Shown piece after piece: positions 35,704 through 45,042 of a DNA stretch of 64,000 nt (within the stretch, counting starts at the first letter, position 1; each line of letters begins with the position of its first letter). Where the stretch lies: NCBI GenBank assembly GCA_002839285.1, contig PGXT01000021.1, forward strand, positions 27,193-91,192. The letters run 5' to 3'. The translations under genes and the position numbers were made by a program. The DNA comes from Spirochaetae bacterium HGW-Spirochaetae-5. Lineage in GTDB: Bacteria > Spirochaetota > UBA4802 > UBA5550. The notes beneath the pieces were generated by a model. That model searched no databases and was not told the origin of the DNA. It saw only the letters and a list, made by a program, of their open reading frames with translations.

Positions 35704-35714
35704 ATGGTTCCCCG

Positions 35715-37244
35715 TTATTTCCCCGTAAGATAACCTGTCAGTACGGCAAAAAATACTGTTACAGATATTATACTGTTTATGTGAAAAAAGGCAATGTTGA
35801 TATTTGAAATATCATCGGGATTAACGATTTTATGTTCAATTACATATAACACTGCAATTACGGCCGTAAATATAAAATAGTAAACTCCGAAACCCGCTGT
35901 AAAATAAAGCGCAATAATAAGAGCAACTGTAATAATATGCAGCAGAGCTGAGATGAAAAATGCCTTTTTCACTCCGAACCGTGCCGGAATTGAAAACAGA
36001 TTTTTCTCCTTGTCAAAGTCAACATCCTGACAAGAATATAGTATATCGAATCCGGCAATATGTGTCATCAGTATAAGAGAGAGTATTATAACAGAGAGTT
36101 CCGGCACACCTGCAATGGCAATCCAGACTGCAACAGGTGCAAGCCCTATGGCAAATCCCAGATAGATATGGGCCAGCCATGTGAACCGTTTTGTGTATGA
36201 ATAGAAAAAGAGAAAGAGCAGCAGCGGGAACGAAAGCAATAGGCATATTTCCGAATTTTCGGCATCTATATCGGCATCGGCAATACGGTTGAATCCCATT
36301 GCCGCGGAACGTGCCCCGATCATTGCAATTATAATCCAGAGCACCATCTGCAGAGTCACCGTGTGTTCCTTAAGTGCAAGAACAAGTCCCGACATGGCAA
36401 AGGGGAGCGCAAAGATTGTGTGAGAGAGTTTTATCATTTTTGAATAGGTGACTGTTTTTCCGATCAGTCCCCGTTCATGTGATTTTTCATTTTCCATAGT
36501 ATAATTCCATGAACATAATTTTTTTTCAAGCAGTGAGAATATAATAAACAGGGCAAGTCCCATGAGGCTCATCCCTGTGATTCCGACGAAAATCATAATA
36601 TAGTCTGCCCGTGCCCAGGCATCCATTATCAGATACCCCAGACCGCTGGAAGTTGCAAAAGATTCAGCAAAAAAAAGGACAGAAATGGCAGTTCCGGTTG
36701 AAATTCTTACAGCTGTAAAACTGTGGGGGAGTGCCGCCGGTATTACTACATGGCGGAATATATCACTGACGCTTCCACCCATGGAACGCACTGAGTCGTA
36801 ATATTTCGGACTGACCGACCGTACGCCGTCACGAACTGCAACGAGTATCTGGAAGAAGAGTATCAGTGTTATAAGAATTATTTTTGAAAGATCACCAAGT
36901 CCGAAGAGCAGAACAACCACGGGGAGGAGAACCATTTTCGGTACAGGGTATGCCATGTACACAACCGGTGAAAAAATCCGGTCTAAAAAGGGGCTGTATC
37001 CAAGTATTGTTCCCAGGGGGAAAGCGATAATCCATGATAAAAATATACTTGCGCATACACGCCAGGCGCTGATGCCGAAGTGTGTCCAGAAGATTGACTT
37101 TTGAGCTTCTGCTATAAATGCGATAAGAACATCCTCCGGAGAGGGGAGTATTGCCGAAGCAGCGGCGGCAGAGGCGATCTTCCATAAAACAAATATAACC
37201 GAAAGTGATACGAATATATTGATAAAAGGAATTTTCTGTTTCAT
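35715..37244 (-). CDS. ABC permease fused to UbiA-type prenyltransferase
   Basis: Residues 1-249 are a complete NitT/TauT/SsuC-type ABC permease, including the EAA-like loop (YYDSVRSMGGSVSDIFRHVVIPAALP) and the typical end LLEKKLCSWNY. From Met250 the frame continues without a stop into a UbiA prenyltransferase (ENEKSHERGLIGKTVTYSKM, GFNRIADADIDAEN, SYTKRFTWLAHIYLG, CQDVDFDKEKNLFSIPARFG). After N330 the usual PRT..R..P.G and the following helix (about 35-40 residues) are missing, in frame. The start at 37244 overlaps the ATPase stop (ATGA). Either one fused protein or internal initiation at Met250 is possible. Confidence 0.85.
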   Translation of the reverse strand: MKQKIPFINIFVSLSVIFVLWKIASAAAASAILPSPEDVLIAFIAEAQKSIFWTHFGISAWRVCASIFLSWIIAFPLGTILGYSPFLDRIFSPVVYMAYPVPKMVLLPVVVLLFGLGDLSKIILITLILFFQILVAVRDGVRSVSPKYYDSVRSMGGSVSDIFRHVVIPAALPHSFTAVRISTGTAISVLFFAESFATSSGLGYLIMDAWARADYIMIFVGITGMSLMGLALFIIFSLLEKKLCSWNYTMENEKSHERGLIGKTVTYSKMIKLSHTIFALPFAMSGLVLALKEHTVTLQMVLWIIIAMIGARSAAMGFNRIADADIDAENSEICLLLSFPLLLFLFFYSYTKRFTWLAHIYLGFAIGLAPVAVWIAIAGVPELSVIILSLILMTHIAGFDILYSCQDVDFDKEKNLFSIPARFGVKKAFFISALLHIITVALIIALYFTAGFGVYYFIFTAVIAVLYVIEHKIVNPDDISNINIAFFHINSIISVTVFFAVLTGYLTGK

Positions 37245-37972
37245 ATATTTCCGATCATCTCTCTGATTGTGCTGCATATTGAGTAGAACTCTTTTGAATT
37301 CCGGAAATCCTTTTTTCTGCGGGAACTGTTGCTGACAGTTGAAATTACTCTCCCCGGTTTCCCGTTCATGACGAGAATTGTATCTCCCAGAAAAACGGCC
37401 TCTTCGATACTGTGTGTGACGGTAATAAGCGTGAGGCTTCTTTTTTCATGAATTTCATAGATTGTCTGCTGGAGTTTTTCTCTTGTAAGAGTATCAAGTG
37501 ATGAGAAGGGTTCATCCATTAAAAGAATTTCAGGCTCTGTGGAGAGCGCACGGGCGATGGCTACTCTCTGTTTTTCCCCGCCGCTTAGTGTTGCCGGGTA
37601 TTTATCTTTATGTGAATATATTCCCAGATCTTTAAGAATTCTTTCAGAGACAGCCGATGCCTTTTCACGGGGGTATTTTTTTATCTTCATTCCAAGTGAA
37701 ACATTTTCAATAACAGTCTTCCATGGGAGGAGCCCGTAATCCTGAAGTATAAATGCTGTTTGGGAGTGGGGCTCTTTTATCTCTCTGCCGTTAAGTGAGA
37801 TGATTCCCGATGATGCCGGGATAAGTCCGGCAATCATGTAGAGTATGGTTGTTTTACCGCACCCCGAAGGTCCGATGATAGATAGAGATTCGCCCTTTTC
37901 GAGTTTAAAAGAGATATCCTTCAGAATTTCAGCTCCGGGATATCTCCTGCTTACTGAACGGATCTCTATCAC
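37241..37972 (-). CDS. ABC transporter ATP-binding protein (NitT/TauT type)
   Basis: The 243-residue ATPase has the Walker A GPSGCGKTT, Q-loop ILQDYG, signature LSGGEKQRVAIARAL, Walker B ILLMDEPF and switch His in VTHSIEEA. It belongs to the SsuB/TauB/NrtD importer class. It overlaps the binding-protein gene by 4 bases and the permease by 4 bases, so translation of the three is coupled. It powers uptake of the operon's unknown substrate. Confidence 0.93.
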   Translation of the reverse strand: MIEIRSVSRRYPGAEILKDISFKLEKGESLSIIGPSGCGKTTILYMIAGLIPASSGIISLNGREIKEPHSQTAFILQDYGLLPWKTVIENVSLGMKIKKYPREKASAVSERILKDLGIYSHKDKYPATLSGGEKQRVAIARALSTEPEILLMDEPFSSLDTLTREKLQQTIYEIHEKRSLTLITVTHSIEEAVFLGDTILVMNGKPGRVISTVSNSSRRKKDFRNSKEFYSICSTIREMIGNI

Positions 37973-38907
37973 TTTTTTTCAATCGGCCGGACAAGCATTT
38001 TATAATCGGCCGGAATGGATATCATGCCGTTTTTTTTCATCCAGTTATAAACAAGCATTACATCTTTCTCTTCCGGAAGAGCTGCTTCATTGAAAACCGG
38101 AACTTTGAAGGAATCTTTAATATCCCCGGGAAGGCGGAGTCTGGAAGACATGAGATCTTTAAATTTCTCCGGATTGCTGTTTATGGTTTTAACGCTTCTG
38201 TTATAGGCAGTGATGAATTTTTCAGTGAGTTTTTCATTTTGATCAAGGAAATCGCTTTTAAACATTATTATTGTCGCAGTGGTATCAAGTCTTCTGTCAT
38301 CAGCGATAAGTCTTGCTCCATCCTTTATCCCTTTGCTTAAAAGCGGTTCCGGTAAAAGGGCGAGCTTAACAGAGCCCGATATAAGCATCTGATAACGGAC
38401 AGGAATTGCCTTAATTTCAAGTTTGTTTAAACTGTCGGGAGAAATATTATGTGAAGCGGCGATCTGATCAAGAAAAAATTCTATTATCGTTCCCCTTGAA
38501 ATGGCTATGGATTCTTTTTTAATATCGTTTATACTCATTATCGAAGAGACAGGTGATGCCAGAAGGCCGAACATTGGCGATCTGTCTGAAGTATGGTACG
38601 ATTCACAGACTATTTTTGTGTCAATGCCTGTTTTTACCATGAGAAAGAAATTTATAATATCACCGAAAGCTCCGTCAAGAGTACCTGCTGTAAAAGCGGC
38701 ATCTCTCTCAAGAGCGCTGTTGAACATCACAAGCTCAACATCAAGTCCCTCATCCTTAAAGATACCTTCTGCTTCTGCTGCAGCAAGCGGAAGAGTATCG
38801 ATGACCGGGAGTATTCCGATTCTGATTTTTTTACTCTCTTCTTTACACGAGAATAAAGAGAGCATAATCAGTAAAACAATAGTAATTCGAACAGATATTC
38901 TTTTCAT
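37969..38907 (-). CDS. periplasmic-binding lipoprotein of the ABC importer (NMT1/SsuA-like)
   Basis: The 312-residue protein has a lipoprotein signal with LFSC near residue 20 and the NMT1-like fold seen in SsuA/TauA/ThiY proteins (IRIGILPVIDTLPLAAAEAEGIFKDEGLDVELVMF, GTLDGAFGD). This family binds sulfonates, nitrate, pyrimidines or aromatic acids. It also resembles MqnA/MqnD-type folds. Its operon with UbiA, UbiX and UbiD suggests an aromatic quinone precursor as ligand, but this is inference. Confidence 0.87.
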   Translation of the reverse strand: MKRISVRITIVLLIMLSLFSCKEESKKIRIGILPVIDTLPLAAAEAEGIFKDEGLDVELVMFNSALERDAAFTAGTLDGAFGDIINFFLMVKTGIDTKIVCESYHTSDRSPMFGLLASPVSSIMSINDIKKESIAISRGTIIEFFLDQIAASHNISPDSLNKLEIKAIPVRYQMLISGSVKLALLPEPLLSKGIKDGARLIADDRRLDTTATIIMFKSDFLDQNEKLTEKFITAYNRSVKTINSNPEKFKDLMSSRLRLPGDIKDSFKVPVFNEAALPEEKDVMLVYNWMKKNGMISIPADYKMLVRPIEKK

Positions 38908-38916
38908 GGTTTAACC

Positions 38917-39564
38917 TTAAATAAACATCCTTACGCCGATTCTTGCAATCACTCCGGACATATCAATAACTATATCGCTTCTTTCCGGAGAGAGGTCTCT
39001 ATAGCCGAGATCAATTACAAAATCTACAGCGGAATTATGAAAAAGTTTATATGCTCCCGAGGCAAAAACCTGCCATGCGAATCCGTGGTATAAATTTGTC
39101 CCGTTTTCGGTATCGGAATCGTAATCAAGAATCATGAAACTGTATCCGAGACCGACAGTCAGGGATGGTTCAAAAAAGAGTTTATCTCTCAGGAAGGGGA
39201 GTCTTACCTGTGCGTTTGCAAATAGCGGGAAAGTATAAAGATTTGTTTTTGCTGTGAGTGATCCTCCGGCAGATCCCCCTGCGTTAACATCTTCAAGTTT
39301 ATTCTCCCACTTTATCCAGAAAAAATCCGCTTCAAAACCGAATACAAAAACAGGGTCCAGATTATAGATATAGTTAAGGCTCAGGTCCAGTCCGAATTTA
39401 CCCGGATCGGAAGCGTATCCTGTACCTATTTTACCCATAAACTCATTATCGGATGGATTTGTGAAGACGTTTTTTTCTCTTGTAACAACAGATTTTGTCT
39501 CCTGCGCGAAAAGAACTGACGATGAAAGCAGAACAGCGATTACTAAGAATAATATTTTTTTCAT
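38917..39564 (-). CDS. outer-membrane beta-barrel protein, first gene of ubi/ABC operon
   Basis: The 215-residue protein has a signal peptide (1-20, ending VLFAQ) and a predicted eight-to-ten-stranded barrel with alternating aromatic and polar residues; it ends ARIGVRMFI. It starts an operon, and only 9 bases separate its stop from the binding-protein start. It could be a channel across the outer membrane for the same substrate. The family is not named. Confidence 0.65.
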   Translation of the reverse strand: MKKILFLVIAVLLSSSVLFAQETKSVVTREKNVFTNPSDNEFMGKIGTGYASDPGKFGLDLSLNYIYNLDPVFVFGFEADFFWIKWENKLEDVNAGGSAGGSLTAKTNLYTFPLFANAQVRLPFLRDKLFFEPSLTVGLGYSFMILDYDSDTENGTNLYHGFAWQVFASGAYKLFHNSAVDFVIDLGYRDLSPERSDIVIDMSGVIARIGVRMFI

Positions 39565-39690
39565 ATTCTGTACCTCTTAATGTTTTTATTGTATCTCCTG
39601 TAACTGATAGAGGAGATAGATTGTTTATGATTAAGTTAAACTTTTTTACTCTCTTCCGGCCGATAAACTCTTTAGTAAGATAAATATTGC

Positions 39691-39804
39691 TGGTAGTGGT
39701 TTATTTTTCGGGGCACAGCGCTTCGCGCTGCGCCTGAAATGGGGGATTACGGGGGCAGCACCCCCGTAATCCCCCACTCTCAGCGTATGCGGAGCATACG
39801 CACC
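39691..39804 (+). repeat. nested-palindrome repeat, copy A
   Basis: Three hairpins follow in a row: CAGCGC-TTC-GCGCTG (39716-39730), a perfect 16-bp stem from TGGGGGATTACGGGGG to its complement (39740-39776), and GCGTATGC-GGA-GCATACGC (39783-39801). The 44802-44970 copy is the same unit in reverse orientation at roughly 90% identity by eye. It fills the gap between the operon and the PAS kinase gene, which holds no gene. Confidence 0.85.
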
Positions 39805-39907
39805 ACATAAAATAATTTGCTACCATATTGTTAACTGAATACTAATAAATTTATTGAAATAAATATAGAATATTTTAGAGTAATGTAAATCTGAGACTGA
39901 GGCAATA

Positions 39908-42787
39908 ATGACGAATTATGATGTCCATTCAACTCTTTTTTTTAATTATTTAAGGGTAAACCGGCGTATACTTCTATTCCTGGCTCTGATAATAATTACG
40001 CATTTTTCATTGCTCATCGCTTTTCCCGCAGAGAGAAAACCCGTTACAGATATAATCTGGATTTTGTCCGAGTTATTTAAAATATCACTTTCATTTATTG
40101 CTTTCCGCAGAAGCAGAAATTTGGTCAGGAGGGCATGGCTGTTTATAGTCTTATACGGGTTACTTACTTTATCAGCTATTCTTATCAGGACCTATTATGA
40201 TCTGGTTCTCAATGTTTATTCGGGCTCGGTATTTCCGGTATATCTTTTTGCTGCCGCTAATGCAGTTTTAATTATTGCTTTTATAATATTCAGTTATTCG
40301 GAAGAGTCCGCTTTTAAAGTAAAAAGGCAGATGAACCTTATAGGTCTGATATTTGTAACGATACTTATGATTTCATTTCTTGTTAACTATAATGCGGCAA
40401 CTGCGTCAATTTCACCATGGTCAGTACTAAGAACATCAGTTTTTGGTGTAATAAATATATCTGCATTTATCATCGGTCTTGGTATATACTGGACAGGTGT
40501 CTGGAAGAAGGATTTTAAAAGGAAGAGCGTATTCGGAATAATACTGCTTTCAACTTTTGCTTCATTTATTCTGAATAATCTGTTTTTTGCAAAGAAAATT
40601 ATTGTCAATGAATCTATTACCGGCGGGTTCCCCGATCTGCTGGGGACCTGTGCAATTCTTCTTATAGGTTTTGCTGCATGGAATGAGATATATTATAAGG
40701 AAACTTTTAAGGAAGCTGAAAGTTACAGTCTTTTTTATGTTTCCCGCATTGAGAGAATAATTCCTGTTCTTACTCTTATTGCAATGCTGGCAGTTTTGTA
40801 CTTTAATCTGTCGAAGCTTGACAGTATGATGATAAGAATTCTTATTATAATGATGATTCCCTATACTGTTTTTTTACTTTTTTTCGAACTTTACAGCTAC
40901 AGGTCCGAAGATGCCTTATTGTCTATTCTATCTGTTTCTCCGACAGGGATTCATATAACTGACAGGAAGTTTACGAAAACATTCTTTATAAATAAAAGTC
41001 TATTCGATATGTTTAAATCATTGGAGATTCCTCCGGATCTGATCATAGGGAATGGAATTAAGGATGAAGATAAAGATAAAATAATTAAATCTATATCTTC
41101 AAAGAGATCTCTGGATAATCTTGAAATTATAATGAAAAGGCCCGACGGGACAAAGTTTAATGCGCAGTGCAGGATTATTCCGGCCCGCTATTATTCATAT
41201 GATATTGTCATTTCATGGATATGGGATATTACTGAAAGAAAAAAATATGAAGGGACAATTCTTAAACAGAAATATTCAGCTGAGATCGCCTCACTTTATA
41301 AGAGTGAACTGCTTAATAATCTGAGCAATAGAATCCAGTCGGGCTATGTAACAATGAAGTCCGATGATAACGGATGGCCCGATTTTACTCTTACCGGGAT
41401 GAATAAAAGGATACTTGAACTTTTCAATTTTAAAGATGATCTTACCGGTGAAAAAATGCGTAAGATCTTTCCTGATGTTGAACCCGGTCTCATTGCACGT
41501 TTTTTTGAAGTGCTTAATACCGGTGTATCAGTGAAGAGAGAGCTTTATTTCAAGGAGATTGATAAAATATTTTTATTTCTGATCTTCCGTGCAAGTGAAG
41601 ATGAGGTTGCCTGTCTTATCGATGATATAACAGAGAGCAAACGTAAAGAGAAAGAGCTTGTTGAGAGAGAACGGGAGCTGAGCACTCTTCTGGGAAATCT
41701 TCCCGGCATGGCTTATAGATGTATTAACGACAGGAATTGGACCATGCTTTTTGTAAGTCAGGGTTCGCTGGAGCTTTCGGGGTACGATCCGGAAGAGCTT
41801 GCCGGTTCTTCCGGTGTCAGCTGGAATGATGTAATCCACCCCGATGACCGTGACAGGGTGTGGGTTGAGGTTCAGGAGTCGCTGGATATGAGGGAGAGTT
41901 TTCATATCGATTTTAGAATTATATCCAGAGGAATGAAGATAAAACATGTATGGGAAAAAGGGCTTGGCGTATTTGATGATAACGACAATCTTTTATTCAT
42001 AGAAGGATTTATTCTTGATATAACAAAGCAGAAAGAAGCCGAGGCGGTTCTTCGTGAACATGAACTCAGGGAGAATGAAATTGAGAAGGCCAGGGCTCTT
42101 GGTCAGATGGCCGGCGGGATTGCTCACGATCTTAATAACCGGCTCATGGGTATAGGGTCATATACATCTCTGATTGATATGAAGGTTAAGGATATAAATA
42201 TAAAGAAATATACCGGGGGGATTCAGGAGTCGATTATAAAGTCAACCGAACTTATTGAGAATCTTCTGATCTTTGCCAGACAGAGCGATATCATATCAGA
42301 TATATTTTCAATTGAGAATATGATTCGTGAAATAAGTTTTAAAGCTCTTGAAGATTTTCCTGAAAGTATAATTGTCAGCCGGTCCTTTAATACTGTTTCA
42401 AATAATGTCAAAGGGGATTATAAGCAGTTGTATAAGGCTGTTTATGACATTATATTAAACGCAAAGGATGCAATGCCCGATGGTGGAGAAATTACTATTA
42501 CTACCGAAAATAAGACTATTGATAATACACTGCTTAGTGATCTGACAAAGGGGGAGATGGATAAGCTGTTTATCGTTGTAAAAATCTCAGACAGCGGTTA
42601 TGGTATAGACAAGAACAATCTCAGCAGAATCTTTGATCCGTTCTACACGACAAAACCGGTGGGGAAGGGGAAAGGTCTCGGTCTCTCCGCAGTTTACGGT
42701 ACCATACAGGCCCATAACGGAGCTATTACTGTTGATAGTGACACCGGGAAGGGGACTACATTCAGTATTTATCTTCCCGTAGTTTAG
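39908..42787 (+). CDS. membrane-bound multi-PAS sensor histidine kinase
   Basis: The 959-residue protein has eight or so N-terminal membrane helices (residues about 18-330), three PAS domains (about 337-450, 465-580 and 595-715; the third ends YDPEELAGSSG...WNDVIHPDDRDRVW), and a kinase core. The phospho-acceptor is His740 in GGIAHDLNNRLMGIGSY, and the HATPase has NAKDAMPDGG, DSGYGIDK and GKGLGLSAVYGT. There is no receiver domain or adjacent regulator. The signal is unknown. Confidence 0.92.
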   Translation: MTNYDVHSTLFFNYLRVNRRILLFLALIIITHFSLLIAFPAERKPVTDIIWILSELFKISLSFIAFRRSRNLVRRAWLFIVLYGLLTLSAILIRTYYDLVLNVYSGSVFPVYLFAAANAVLIIAFIIFSYSEESAFKVKRQMNLIGLIFVTILMISFLVNYNAATASISPWSVLRTSVFGVINISAFIIGLGIYWTGVWKKDFKRKSVFGIILLSTFASFILNNLFFAKKIIVNESITGGFPDLLGTCAILLIGFAAWNEIYYKETFKEAESYSLFYVSRIERIIPVLTLIAMLAVLYFNLSKLDSMMIRILIIMMIPYTVFLLFFELYSYRSEDALLSILSVSPTGIHITDRKFTKTFFINKSLFDMFKSLEIPPDLIIGNGIKDEDKDKIIKSISSKRSLDNLEIIMKRPDGTKFNAQCRIIPARYYSYDIVISWIWDITERKKYEGTILKQKYSAEIASLYKSELLNNLSNRIQSGYVTMKSDDNGWPDFTLTGMNKRILELFNFKDDLTGEKMRKIFPDVEPGLIARFFEVLNTGVSVKRELYFKEIDKIFLFLIFRASEDEVACLIDDITESKRKEKELVERERELSTLLGNLPGMAYRCINDRNWTMLFVSQGSLELSGYDPEELAGSSGVSWNDVIHPDDRDRVWVEVQESLDMRESFHIDFRIISRGMKIKHVWEKGLGVFDDNDNLLFIEGFILDITKQKEAEAVLREHELRENEIEKARALGQMAGGIAHDLNNRLMGIGSYTSLIDMKVKDINIKKYTGGIQESIIKSTELIENLLIFARQSDIISDIFSIENMIREISFKALEDFPESIIVSRSFNTVSNNVKGDYKQLYKAVYDIILNAKDAMPDGGEITITTENKTIDNTLLSDLTKGEMDKLFIVVKISDSGYGIDKNNLSRIFDPFYTTKPVGKGKGLGLSAVYGTIQAHNGAITVDSDTGKGTTFSIYLPVV

Positions 42788-42789
42788 AA

Positions 42790-43278
42790 TTAATTTTTTT
42801 TCAGTATACGGAATGTGTTTGTAATAGAGTCCGATTCTGTCATGTGCAGGTAAAGATCGACAGGTATGGAGTTTGAATAACGTATCATATATACAAAATT
42901 TTTTTCCTCACCGGGGAACCGGTCGTTCAGTTTTATTTCATCTGTCCCTTTATATCTTTCATTAAATAATACCCACTGTTCTTTCGTGAATATTCTCACA
43001 TGAAAAAGGTCAGCAAAACCTGAAGGGACGTTAATGGGCTGCCATTCACGTGATCTTGTGGGCAGGGCAAAATAAATAACGGGCACTACTATCTGCGGGT
43101 CTATTATTTCAGTCATTTCAAAATCCATGTAACTGATCCACTTTTCCGGGAACTGGAGAGTGAACATATACTTTGTATTGATGTATTTAAGCCGTAGGGT
43201 GGGGTCATCCTTTTTCTCACTGCTTTTACAGGATGTGAAAACTATTATCAGCAGCATTATGTTCAGAAATTTTTTCAT
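42790..43278 (-). CDS. small lipoprotein
   Basis: The 162-residue protein begins MKKFLNIMLLIIVFTSCKSS, a lipoprotein signal peptide with VFTSC as lipobox. This in-frame ATG is preferred over one twelve codons upstream (MHKFRKLL), because it starts the signal peptide directly. The mature part holds no recognised domain. It converges with the PAS kinase. Confidence 0.6.
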   Translation of the reverse strand: MKKFLNIMLLIIVFTSCKSSEKKDDPTLRLKYINTKYMFTLQFPEKWISYMDFEMTEIIDPQIVVPVIYFALPTRSREWQPINVPSGFADLFHVRIFTKEQWVLFNERYKGTDEIKLNDRFPGEEKNFVYMIRYSNSIPVDLYLHMTESDSITNTFRILKKN

Positions 43279-43374
43279 AATGTTAATGTATAACAGCTTC
43301 CGGAATTTATGCAATAAAAAAAGTTTTAATAATACTATTTTTTATCAGGGGGAAGAGTAGTGCACAATATCTTT

Positions 43375-43526
43375 CAAACTCACCCCCGGCTACTGCCGCG
43401 CCCCTCTCTTTGATGAAAAAAAGAGGGGCTTCGTAAAACAAAATATTCCCCTGAAAAACACAATAAATTTTCAGTCTCAAACTCCCCTCTCTTTCTTTCC
43501 AAAGAGAGGGGTCGGGGGTGAGTTTG
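43375..43526. repeat. miniature element with 14-bp terminal inverted repeats
   Basis: CAAACTCACCCCCG (43375-43388) and its exact complement (43513-43526) bound about 150 bases. Inside are two shorter hairpins of GCCCCTCTCTTT type (near 43399-43430 and 43482-43511). This looks like a non-autonomous mobile element. It occupies the gap between the lipoprotein gene and the vWA gene; no gene is in it. Confidence 0.75.
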
Positions 43527-43604
43527 GAAAGTTTGTGGCTTTACATATCATTTTTTAATGAATAATCATATGGTCACGGCACTATCCGTGCAGATTTAAT
43601 AATT

Positions 43605-44726
43605 CTATTTAAACTTGAAGTTCTTTTTCTCTGCCTGCTCTCTTACAGTTTTGATAATAGCCGAATCGAGAGTATTTTCCGATGCGCTCTCCTTCTGAAC
43701 TTTTTCTATATATGCCCGTCTCTCTTCGTTGAGTTTGTTGATTCTGTTTTTTATATCTTCACGTTTCTTTTCCAGCTTACTGACATACTCCTCCCGCTCT
43801 TCAGGATTCATATTTTTCATCTCTTCCGGCAGCTGATCCTTGGTCATTTTTTTCAGATCCACTGAACCTTTTGAAGCGGCGTCAACAATATCCCACTCTG
43901 TATTGTCATAATGTGCCGATGCCTTTGAGATAGATCTCTCTGCCATAATTGAAGCGGATTTTCCCGCAGCGTTGCTGTCCTGTTTCTCCTGCTCCATTTT
44001 TTTCTCACGGCCTGCAGATCCGTATGCTATATAGGTGTTATTAAGTTCAATCCCCAGTCTTGTGAGTTCCGCATCCTGAGGAGCTGAAATCGTCATAACT
44101 TGAATATTCTGGTCAATACTTATATATCTCCCGCCTGAAATATCTGCTCCGTCTTTCCACCATGTCTCTATTCCGGTCTTTCCGTCGCCGCAGAATATTG
44201 TATTTACTATTATTCCTTTTCTTTTTGCTTTACGTACAGCTTCTTTGTAGCTCACATCACCCTGATCAAATGGTTCGTTCCCTGCAATAAATATCAGTTT
44301 AAGGTTATTGTCATTGCTGTCCCATTTGAGGTTTAATACCGCTTTGTCGATGACCATTCCGCAGTATTCGTCACCTCCGTTGGTTGTCAGTGAATAAAGT
44401 TCAGCGGAAATTTTATCCAGATTACCCGAGAAGGAGGTGACCATCCTGAGGTGACCCTCTTCCATGGGTATGCTGCTTTTCCCGTATTCGAAGAGCGCCA
44501 CTTCAAGTGAAGGGATTTTCCCGTCCTTTTGAGCCACAGCAAGTTCATTGATTATTTTCCACAGCTGAGATCTTGCCTGATCGATTAATCCGTCCATACT
44601 GCTGCTGGTATCTAAAAGCAGCGCTATCTGAATTTTTGACTTACCATCCTTATCCCATTGGGAATATAAAGATGATTCTGATATTAAAGGTATTAGTACA
44701 CATAGTGTTAATATTAAACGTTTCAT
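43605..44726 (-). CDS. von Willebrand factor A domain secreted protein
   Basis: The 373-residue protein starts at MKRLILTLC, chosen because GGAGG lies upstream. A signal peptide (ending YSQ) is followed by a vWA domain with the MIDAS motif DTSSSM (near residues 36-41). The C-terminal half is charged and predicted coiled coil (EEMKNMNPEEREEYVSKLEKK). vWA proteins bind ligands or act as chaperones at the cell surface; the target is not known. Confidence 0.85.
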   Translation of the reverse strand: MKRLILTLCVLIPLISESSLYSQWDKDGKSKIQIALLLDTSSSMDGLIDQARSQLWKIINELAVAQKDGKIPSLEVALFEYGKSSIPMEEGHLRMVTSFSGNLDKISAELYSLTTNGGDEYCGMVIDKAVLNLKWDSNDNNLKLIFIAGNEPFDQGDVSYKEAVRKAKRKGIIVNTIFCGDGKTGIETWWKDGADISGGRYISIDQNIQVMTISAPQDAELTRLGIELNNTYIAYGSAGREKKMEQEKQDSNAAGKSASIMAERSISKASAHYDNTEWDIVDAASKGSVDLKKMTKDQLPEEMKNMNPEEREEYVSKLEKKREDIKNRINKLNEERRAYIEKVQKESASENTLDSAIIKTVREQAEKKNFKFK

Positions 44727-44801
44727 TCCGATCCTCCGGTTATTTTGTTTATTAGACATCAGCATTTATTCCTTAACTTTTCTAAAGTAAAAAACTCTAT
44801 T

Positions 44802-44970
44802 ATCCCCGCCGCCGAAGGCGGCAGTTAATTATTTTTAGGGGTGCGTATGCTCCGCATACCCTGGGAGTGGGGGTTTACGGGGGCGCTGCCCCCGTAAACC
44901 CCCACTCCAGGCGCAGCGCGAAGCGCTGTGCCCCCGAAAATAAACTGCTACCGCCGAAGGCGGCGGGGAT
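44802..44970 (-). repeat. nested-palindrome repeat, copy B, with CCGCC terminal repeats
   Basis: The core is the reverse complement of copy A: GCGTATGC-TCC-GCATAC, a long hairpin CTGGGAGTGGGGGTTTACGG... with about 22 paired bases, then GCGCAGCGCGAAGCGCTG. Outside this, ATCCCCGCCGCC (44802) and GGCGGCGGGGAT (44959-44970) form terminal inverted repeats. The terminal repeats are themselves palindromic (CCGCCGAAGGCGG). The copy is close to full length and no gene lies in this gap. Confidence 0.85.
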
Positions 44971-45042
44971 AGATAATTCCTGTTTTTTATATTGAAAATT
45001 ATATTCAGGAATAACTAATGATTGGACATCTTAAGTTTAAAA

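Noticed and set aside
37969..38907. Reading the binding protein as MqnA/MqnD (futalosine pathway enzyme)
   Set aside because: The protein has a lipoprotein signal and overlaps an ABC ATPase gene, so it is an exported binding protein; the similarity is only at fold level.
43375..43526. Possible CRISPR repeat-spacer array
   Set aside because: The repeats are inverted, not direct, and there are no regular spacers; it is a hairpin element. The other G/C-rich repeats were rejected as CRISPR for the same reason.
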